Source: Hsuehochloa calcarea
Lineage: Eukaryota > Streptophyta > Magnoliopsida > Poales > Poaceae
DNA length: 64,000 nucleotides
NCBI GenBank assembly: GCA_036346395.1
Contig: CM070596.1
Coordinates: 25,148,177-25,212,176, forward strand
Reading direction: 5' to 3'
A program made the position numbers and the translations under genes. Below the pieces are notes generated by a model, which did no database searches, was not told the DNA's origin, and saw only the letters and a program-made list of their open reading frames with translations. Of this stretch, positions 57,301 to 64,000 are shown piece by piece. Numbering within the stretch: position 1 is the stretch's first letter; each line of letters opens with the position of its first letter.

Positions 57301-59663
57301 TGAAGTAAAACTGGCGAGATCATGATTATACTAGGACAATGTAGATACAAGATATAATAAATGAAGCGGCAAGGATGAAAATCCTATAGTATGCAAAATT
57401 TAAAACAGAATATGTAATTTTCATTCTATGCGCATGTGATATGCTAATTTTCCCTTTGTTTAGGTTTGATTACATTAGTACTCCCTCTAGTCACAAAAAA
57501 TGTTGTTTTGGGGTATGTGTAGTGAAACTTTTTAAACTTTAGCAACCAATATCTTTTTTCAACATTTATAAATTGAACACATGAAAACTGTATGTATAGA
57601 TTTGTCTCGAAAGGAACTTTCATAAAAGTATAATTTTATTAGGTTTTATAAATCTATTACAATAGAAATTTATTGTCAAAGTTGCATTTTGGTGACTGTG
57701 TTGATGTCCAAAACAATATTATTTTGTGATTGGAGGGAGTATTTGTTAATATTGTGAATATACTGGAGAAGTGTGAATGATGTGTTTTTACAGTGGATGG
57801 CATATAGCTGCAATATTGTGGGTTCAACACACTTGGCTATATTTGCCAATCTGGCTATGCCATAGTCTCATAGATATGTGATAACATCAGATAATAAAAG
57901 ACACTGTAATAATTTTGTTAATCATTCTTTATCCTTTGATGAAGATGGTGAACCAAAATCTACTTTATTCATCCTTATTTGTCCTTGTGGAGCGTTTGGT
58001 CTTGCAATTTTCTCTTCATCTTTTGCTGACATTAACTTACATTGTATTAGAACTTAGAACTTGTAGGTCGGCCCATCTCACATCTTAAATAAAGAATTGA
58101 AACCGGAAGAATGCTGGAATATGCAATAATGGGTCATACGGAAATAAAAAAAATGTATTTGTACGGAAGATATACTATTTTTTACAATAAAAAAGTATAC
58201 AAGAATAATATGTTAGTTGATATATTGCGATTTTTTTTAACAATGTCTTTAATGTTTTTTTATAGATATAAATCAAGCAGCTATTGTCCTGATAGAATGG
58301 ATAACTACATGACGTAATCATTGTTTGCTTCAAGCATTTCATGCTATCTTGAGCAAGTACCGAACTTCCAATGCCACTTATCTAATTATATATATTAAAT
58401 TAATTGTTTTCCTTTGTATAGAATCAGAATTTTTGTTAACTTAGTCTCCATAAAAAGGTTTTTTGTTTCCAATTTTAACTTGTTAAACTGTTCTAGCATA
58501 TCCTCTTGCTTTAGAGATGATTTCTTTGTACTGTAATGGAATAATGTAGGAAATGATTTTTACACAGATTTTTCAAATAAGGAAGGGGCAACCACAAAAA
58601 ATTCTTCAAGACATAACTGGAGGTCGTGAACTTCGAGTGGTGCCTTCACTTATTGCTGAGCTTCACATAAATTTGTTGTCTGTCATCCGAGAAGACAGAG
58701 GGGAGAAGTAAATACATTCTAAATCTATATTTCCTTGTAGTTTTGTTCAAATGTAACTAACAAATGACTAACTGAGGTTATTATGTTCCTAGGCCTTTGA
58801 ATTATTCGAGAGATGGAGATGCATGGATAATTGACGCTGGCAAATATATCAGTGAATCCACATATATCTCAAAGGAATTACCTATTGACTGTTTAAATCA
58901 GGGATTATTGGGATATAAAAATTTGAGCCCTTCTTGTAAGCTACATGTGCTGAATTTTCTGTGCGATGAGACCCTCTCTACTGCGTAAGTATTGCCTACC
59001 ACATTTGCTGGAATTGTTCACTCCAGACCATGGATGAAAATCCCGGTCGGTTACCGCTGGTAACCGGCCTCACCGGTCGGGTCCGGTAACGGAAAACCCG
59101 GCCGGTTTTTCCCGGTTTAGCAAATTCAAATTCTAGTTTTTAAATTTTGACTGGTTTTTAAGCAAATTCAAACGAATTTCATCCGGGTTTTTTTCCGGTA
59201 AATTCGGTAACCGGCCGGTTACCGTTACCGGCCAGTCACCGGTAAACTGGCCGGTTCCGAGATTTTTATCCTTGCTCCAGACTTCATTACTGTACTTTTG
59301 TATTAATTATCTTTTAACTTCGTTCAGAAAGTTGAGGAACTGGATTGACAAACAAAATGAAATGGCAGCTGAAAGAAAGAATGTTGCCAGAGAAAAAATC
59401 CGTGCTGCAAACGAAAAGGTCTTAAGCTTGGGAAGCCTTTTTTTGGTCTAGTCAGTTGGTTTTACAGTAATCAACAACACTTTTCTCTGGTTTCATAGGA
59501 AAAGGAGCTAAAAGAAAGACTAAAGAATGACATGGCTAAAACAATGCTTTTGAGAAAAGGAGAAACTCCTAGCATGGAAGGAACTAATAATCTCATTTCT
59601 CAAATAAAGGAGGCAAAGGAAGTCAAGCAGGCAGCCATAAATGGTCTGAACAGTATGACTTGA
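54309..59663 (+). CDS. CDCA7-type zf-4CXXC_R1 zinc-finger protein with DDT-like domain; one frameshift as given
   Basis: Exons: 54309-54476, 54575-54672, 54809-54898, 54993-55149, 55242-55567, 58568-58707, 58793-58984, 59328-59418, 59499-59663, all GT-AG. Residues 43-118 form the cysteine-rich zf-4CXXC_R1 domain of CDCA7, with C-H-Q-C-R-Q-K, C-x2-C-L-x-N-R-Y-G-E and C-R-G-I-C-N-C-S-F-C. Exons 5-7 encode a DDT-like segment (G-T-P-V-T-N-V-A-G, F-Y-E-F-C, V-V-P-S-L-I-A-E-L-H) and exons 8-9 a charged helix. The family is nuclear; CDCA7 works with HELLS/DDM1 remodelers, but the DDT-containing plant class is less studied. In exon 5 the frame changes at an A run (55413-55415). The summed exons are 1427 nt, one short of a multiple of three, so a one-base loss or sequencing error is likely. 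Further 3' exons beyond 59663 cannot be excluded. Confidence 0.85.
55885..56115 (+). mobile_element. hAT-like MITE with CCGGTTACCGG core, copy 1
   Basis: A 231-bp element between perfect 8-bp duplications GTAAGGAG (55877-55884 and 56116-56123). The left end is CATGGATAAAAACC and the right end reversed is CAGGGATAAAAAAACC. It carries AACCGGCCGGTTACCG palindromes near both ends and an AT-rich centre. It is closely similar to the element at 59029. Confidence 0.9.
57481..57739 (+). mobile_element. Stowaway (Tc1/mariner) MITE
   Basis: A 259-bp element starting CTCCCTCTAGTCACAAAA and ending TTTTGTGATTGGAGGGAG, near-perfect inverted termini, between TA dinucleotides at 57479 and 57740. This is the standard Stowaway structure of grasses. 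Confidence 0.9.
59029..59274 (+). mobile_element. hAT-like MITE with CCGGTTACCGG core, copy 2
   Basis: A 246-bp element in intron 7, flanked by the perfect 8-bp duplication CTCCAGAC (59021-59028 and 59275-59282). The left end is CATGGATGAAAATCCCGG and the right end reversed is CAAGGATAAAAATC. It is homologous along its length to the element at 55885, so the same gene holds two copies of the family in the same orientation. Confidence 0.92.
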
Positions 59664-60060
59664 TATATCTACATCTTTCCGCATTAAATTTGTTTTAGAT
59701 TTATGCATTTTCTCAGTTCACATATTTGATCTCTTGCACTTTTGTTTAATTCCTCATTATATTTGGTTTAGCTTTCTGCACTTTTTCAAGCTTTAGCTTG
59801 AATCTGCATTCAACAAATGTTCTATGTTCATTGTACTCCCTTGTTAATTATAGTGTCAGGCATGTATGCATTCTCGTTTTCAGTAATGTTGTCTCGAACT
59901 CAGCATAATGGAAACATGTATGCAGTTGCTAAATCTCTTAGTTGCAGACTTGCAGGTAGCCATTTTATGCATGCCTCCATGCAGTATATTACAAATAGGA
60001 TGGGTTGGCTTGAAGATTTAATTAACTAGTTCTCTTTCCGATTTACCATTCTTATTAAAT
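59664..60060 (+). other. 3' region of the zinc-finger/DDT gene
   Basis: Probable 3' UTR or further alternative exons. A GT at 59653 before the stop could act as a donor, and TTTTCAGTAATG near 59877 followed by CTTGCAGGTAGCC near 59950 could bound an extra exon. No domain supports this. Nothing else is recognised. Confidence 0.35.
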
Positions 60061-60061
60061 A

Positions 60062-60856
60062 TTAGGATTAAGTCTATTTGACCTCCTGAATTGTTAGGGT
60101 GCGTTTACTCCACCTTGAACTATAAAACCGTTTAAATAACTCCTGAACCATGAGGTGGTCACCTAAGTGACAGCCCATGGTGCGGTGAAGACCTTGGTCG
60201 ACATCCGAGAGGAAGGTGCGTTTTGGCTCGGTTGCATGAGGTGTGAAGAAATAAACAGGAGGGATGTGTTGTTGGTTGTCGGGAACACAGTCTGATGTGG
60301 CTAGAGCGATTGAATTCCAACCGGGGAGAGATTGGGTGGTGATGCTCCGCTCGCTCTGAGGAAGAAAGCGTCGTTTCGCGGCGAGGAGAGGAGAGAGGGA
60401 GGATGAAGTGGCTTGAGGACGGTGGGGTTGGGAATGTGTACCTAGGTAGATGGTCGACTCCATGGTGGTGGCTGTGGAGCGCCTAGGGACCTCAGTGTCT
60501 GGCAAGGCGCAGTTGGAGAGAGGGGAACAATAGAGGAAGGAGGATGTTCGTTCAATGACATGTGGGCCCCATCTTTTTTAAATGTGTTTGTTTAATTTCA
60601 TCTGCTAGGTCATCGTCACATTGTAGCCAAGCCAGTTGCCACAGTGGCAAAATCACTTTCAAAATCGCTCTAGTTTTTTTCTTTCTTTTTGACAAAATCT
60701 AGAGGGTTATTTAGACTGTTTTACATAGTTCTAGGGATTATTTAGACAGTTTTACATAGTTTTAGGGGTTATTTAGACGGTTTTATAGTTCAGGGGTGGA
60801 GTAGAGTAGACACACCTCAATAGTTTAGGGTTTCAAATAGATGACTTTTTCCTAAT
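60062..60856. mobile_element. Non-autonomous TIR element of about 795 bp
   Basis: The left end starts TTAGGATTAAGTCTATTTGA and the right end reversed starts TTAGGAAAAAGTCATCTATT. The similarity continues for about 90 bp, including CTGAACTATAAAACCGT-TAAATAACTCCTGAAC. The outer bases are TA on each side. Near the right end a GGTTATTTAGAC-GTTTTA unit is repeated three times. The open frame at 60074-60505 (minus) has no recognised domain. The superfamily is not assigned. Confidence 0.75.
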
Positions 60857-60945
60857 AGTATTATGATATTACCACAAACATCCTCAGAGTTAACATTAAA
60901 TATTCCAATTGATCTAGATTTTGTTCAACCATGTGGTAGGGCTGA

Positions 60946-61022
60946 CCACATAGCCTAGTAGTAGAGCACAAGGCTATGATGATTGACAGATTAAGAATGT
61001 GGGTTCAAAGCCCCCATTCTCC
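60946..61022 (+). ncRNA. tRNA-like sequence with Pol III boxes
   Basis: A-box-like TAGCCTAGTAGTAGAG (60951-60966) and B-box GGTTCAAAGCC (61002-61012) are at near-tRNA spacing. A short AT-rich stretch follows. A full cloverleaf is not evident, so a SINE head or tRNA relic is more likely than a working gene. Confidence 0.4.
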
Positions 61023-61780
61023 TTAAAAATAAAGATACACATCTCGTCCAGCATATTATTAGTTTTTAGACCTTGCGGCAACATACTCCCAAGTTATAGA
61101 ATACTATTTAGTCTATTTTGTAATATCACATTTCTGTTTGTTTGAAATTTGAAGTGGATTTTTTAACTGAATAGCTATTTTTGGATTCAAATATAGAAAC
61201 TACTACAGATGTCTCTTTTCATCATCTTGATCGTAATAATTTTAAATCAAGCATACACACCTTGTATGCTCATATTTGGTCCCAGCTAATATAACCTGGA
61301 ATGTGGATATTAACAGATGCTTTCAACATTGAAATTGTGATGATAATTGTAATATGGAAACATGTAATTGAAGTTTTTGAAATGCAAACATAGTTGACAT
61401 TTGAAACGATCATTTTAGCTTTTCATTTTGTAAAAGTGCACTATCAATCCTTAGTTGTACGGTACATTAAGTAAAAAAATAGTACTTTAGCACCATGAGC
61501 GTGTTATGATGAATTCTTGTGAGTAAAAATAATTCAACCTAATCCTAGTTGGAAATAATCTTTTTAAACACTAATCATGTTCAAGAAAATAGTTAGTTTC
61601 ATACACAATATTTGGAAAATATGAAATATGCCCACCAAGTGCCCTGTTAGCTCCTTGTATAGGGTGTTTTCAGTTGATTTGCCTTCTAGCCTTTGGCCCC
61701 TTGTACATGTATATATGTTGGCGTTTGGCCCTATGGAAAAGACAAGTGTTCCATTCCAAACATGGTATCAGATTTTTTTT
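61023..61780. other. AT-rich intergenic DNA ending in a retroelement-like primer site
   Basis: No gene recognised. At 61763-61772 ATGGTATCAGA resembles a primer-binding site after an LTR end (CCATTCCAAACA). A second such word, TGGTATTAGAG, stands at 62707, just beyond the foldback element that separates them. Confidence 0.4.
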
Positions 61781-62696
61781 GGCCTAAATGAAACTTTTTC
61801 AAGGCGTAATTGCAAGAGTGGCTCTCCTCGTGTGGTATTTGTAAATTTGGCATCTCGTCCGCACGGTCACCGTGCGGATGAGCCTCACGTCGACACGTGC
61901 GCAATGCCGCATGACCATTGTGCGAATGAGCCTCGTTCGCACCGCCACCATGCGGACGAGGCGCAACGTGTCGGTGTGAGGCTCGTCCTCACGACCACCG
62001 TGCGGACGAGGTGCCACGTGTTGGTGTGAGGCTCGTCCTCACGGTGGCCGTGTGGACGAGATGCCAAATTTGCAAATGCCGCGTGAGGAGAGCCACTATC
62101 ACAATTACACCTCGAAATAGTGCCATTTAGAACAACGTTATTAAGTCGTAAAGTCAAGTTGAGTTGCAAGAGGGGTGACTTGTCGACTTGGTCGACTAGT
62201 TGACCGACTAGTCGTGCTAGCCACGACTAGTCCACATACTAGAAAGTATTTAAATAGGGCATGTAATATACTAAGTTGTATAACAATTAAATGCATATAC
62301 ATATTGTAAATCATGAAATAAAGAGAAGAACAACATAATCATGATGGTGAGTTGATGACTTACTCGTTTTGATCATAACAAATCATTCTTGATGAATGGC
62401 TAGTTGCGATGATGAGTGACAAATCTTGATGAATGGCTAGTCGTTTTGATCGTAACATAATCATGATGATGAGTTGATGACTTACAAGTTCTATAGTAAG
62501 TTACTCACCTGACAGTGTGCCACCCAAACAAGTCGGGTGTCTAGCAAATCTCGATTAGTCGCGACTAGACGTCGATTAGCCAGCAAGTCGGGCGACTAGC
62601 TCTCCTAGTCGAGTCGATGACTCTAGTCGAAGGTTGTGTACTGACTTGTCGACTAATCGTCGACTAGTTGCACACTTAATAACAATGATTTAGGCC
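61781..62696. mobile_element. Foldback TIR element, split by a hAT-like insertion
   Basis: The left arm from 61781 (GGCCTAAATGAAACTTTTTC) is complementary to the right arm: about 61781-61895 pairs with 62015-62131, giving a stem of over 100 nt. The last bases of the right arm, ATTTAGGCC, are found only after the inserted element, at 62688-62696. The flanking 9-mers ATTTTTTTT and ATTTCTTCC agree at 6 of 9, a possible MULE-type duplication. The arms are rich in CGTGCGGACGAG-type words and have no coding role. Confidence 0.8.
62133..62687. mobile_element. hAT-like non-autonomous element, 555 bp
   Basis: The left end CAACGTTATTAAGT and the reversed right end CATTGTTATTAAGT agree at 12 of 14 bases. 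The flanks ATTTAGAA (62125-62132) and ATTTAGGC (62688-62695) agree at 6 of 8, a decayed 8-bp duplication. Both arms are dense in GTCGACTAG/GACTAGTCG words. It sits in the terminal bases of the foldback element. Confidence 0.75.
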
Positions 62697-62706
62697 ATTT
62701 CTTCCA

Positions 62707-63941
62707 TGGTATTAGAGTCTTAGATTCTCTCCTCCAAACCCTAACCCAAGCTTCTAGCCCAATCCATGCAGTCGTCGCTAGGTCGCCGTTGCAACCGGTT
62801 GGCCGCTATTGCCATCTTAGCTGCCGTCGCAACTGGTTGGCTGTTATTGCCATCTCAGTCGTCGTCGCTCCTCTGTTTCGATATGGCCACTACCGCCGTT
62901 TGAGCCGCTGTCGTTGCTCCCTCCATGCCGCTGTCGCTCCTCCACTTCGATCCGGCCATTGTCGCTTGTTTTGAGTTGGCGTCGCCGCTAGCTTCCTCGT
63001 TGCCGGTCAGTAGTATGCTTGGATTTGTCGCCATGGGCTTGAATTCCACATCCTTGAGCTCGGATTTCTCACCAACTGCTTGAAGCTTCTTCCTTGGTGT
63101 CTGCCACCGCTTGCTTATGCTCTGCCCGAGCTCGCTGCTACCCCAATTGAGGCCAACACCGCTCGATCGGGCTCGCTGTCTCTATGCCCAATGTAGTTGG
63201 AGCTGGTGACTTCGACTTTGGCTTGGCTTCTATAGCTCCAGCTTGTCTTTGGTTTTAGCTGGAGCTGGTGGCTTTGGTTTGGCTTTTACAGCTTCATCTC
63301 AGCCTTGGCTTTGGTTTCAGCTTATATAGTTGCTTTGGCTTCTTTGGTTCCAGCTGTTGTAGCTTGTACTACTTTTGATTTGATCGAGTTGTTGTCGATG
63401 GCTTTCACTCATAGTTCGGTGACCAACCCGTCCCCCTGGTATAGTTCGATGGGATGAGCTTTTGGGAGTGAGCTGTGCACTTAGGATCCACCTATCCAGT
63501 TAGCGTCTCTGGTGACACCTGACCGGCGGCGAGCTGCCGTGTCCACCTTGTCTGCTCATTGGTCGCCTTTGGCGTGGCTGGCCGATCGGGATGCTTCTAT
63601 TCTTTGTGTATGAGGAGGTTGTGGAGTTATATCAGGCTGAGCATCACGCCTATGAGAGGTGGCGAGCGTCTTGTAGGTCTATTCAGTACAATCACCTTCT
63701 CTCTTTTGGCTCCACTTGGTATGTTCTTGTTCCACCCTATGAGCGCATGAAGCTGATAGCTCAGTTAATTGAGTGTGTTTTTCTTGGATACAGTGTTGAG
63801 CACAAGGGTTATCACAGTTATGACACTGTTGCTCGTCGGATGCACATTTCGCGTGATGTCACTTTGATGAGTCACGATCTTACTATCCTCGCCACACCAT
63901 TTCCAGTCCGGATTCTCTTGATGAGTAGATATCTTTTCTAA
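62707..63941 (+). pseudogene. Truncated Copia internal fragment (integrase C-terminal part at 63700-63880)
   Basis: A primer-site-like TGGTATTAGAG (62707) is followed by Ser/Ala/Pro-type low-complexity DNA. In the frame 63591-63941 a Copia polyprotein stretch appears: T-W-Y-V-L-V-P-P-Y-E-R-M-K-L, then C-V-F-L-G-Y-S-V-E-H-K-G-Y and R-M-H-I-S-R-D-V-T. This is the region just after the integrase core. Gag, protease and integrase core are not visible, so a large internal deletion is implied. The window ends before RT would be expected. Confidence 0.75.
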
Positions 63942-64000
63942 CTATCCTCGTGATATGCTCATCACTTGAAATGACCCTCATTATATTGACTTTGTGAAGA

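Larger units (their letters stand above)
55568..58567 (+). other. Intron 5 of the zinc-finger/DDT gene (3.0 kb)
   Basis: Donor GTAGTT after GCTGAG and acceptor TTTTTACACAG join the two parts of the DDT-like segment in phase. It is much longer than the other introns and contains a hAT-like MITE (55885-56115) and a Stowaway element (57481-57739). The remaining AT-rich DNA shows no recognised gene. Confidence 0.75.

Noticed and set aside
60074..60505. 143-codon minus-strand open frame
   Set aside because: It lies wholly inside a non-autonomous element with inverted ends and shows no known domain.
61628..62169. Arg/His-rich open frames on both strands
   Set aside because: They arise from the two complementary arms of the foldback element.

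Overview
The window looks like nuclear DNA of a grass, most likely rice (Oryza) or a close relative. The reasons are GC-rich first exons with GT-AG introns, a 26S proteasome RPT3 gene of ordinary plant structure, and dense nested grass-type transposons (Copia with an initiator-Met-tRNA primer site, CACTA/En-Spm, hAT MITEs with 8-bp duplications, Stowaway). No species-level search could be run.

Layout. 1-36130 is a block of diverged, same-orientation LTR-like repeats whose copies end in the complement of a TGTAA(C/T)(A/G)TCCC start. Two complete transposons are nested in it. A ~11.06 kb Copia element (4052-15114) is flanked by the 5-bp duplication GCGTA. A ~15.9 kb CACTA element (17634-33508) is flanked by the 3-bp duplication CAA. 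The CACTA element carries both usual genes on the plus strand: a TNP2-type transposase with a DUF4216 tail (20634-24323) and a Transposase_24/TNP1-like protein (28354-31489). It also contains a duplicated DUF4216 scrap, an inverted and tandemly doubled fragment of the Copia LTR family, and subterminal tandem repeats. 36131-42800 is a mosaic of broken LTR and gag pieces.

Two host genes follow. RPT3 (42987-48287, six exons, 419 aa, intact) encodes an ATPase of the 19S proteasome base. A nine-exon gene (54309-59663) encodes a CDCA7-type zf-4CXXC_R1 zinc finger joined to a DDT-type domain and a charged C-terminal helix. As given, that gene has one single-base frameshift in exon 5. Between them (48300-54250) lie retroelement ends with two primer-binding sites and low-complexity repeats. 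Introns of both genes carry short hAT-like MITEs with CCGGTTACCGG-type cores; two are clearly the same family. The right edge holds a foldback element split by a hAT-like insertion and a truncated Copia polyprotein.

The most unusual signal is not a gene. The two LTRs of the one Copia element differ mainly at CAG/CTG (CWG) sites, where one copy reads CWG and the other a CG-containing or shortened variant. Several frame breaks in its polyprotein fall in the same context. This is not the C-to-T decay expected of methylated transposons. It fits systematic base-calling error at CHG-methylated sites in long-read data, so apparent pseudogenisation in this window should be read with caution.
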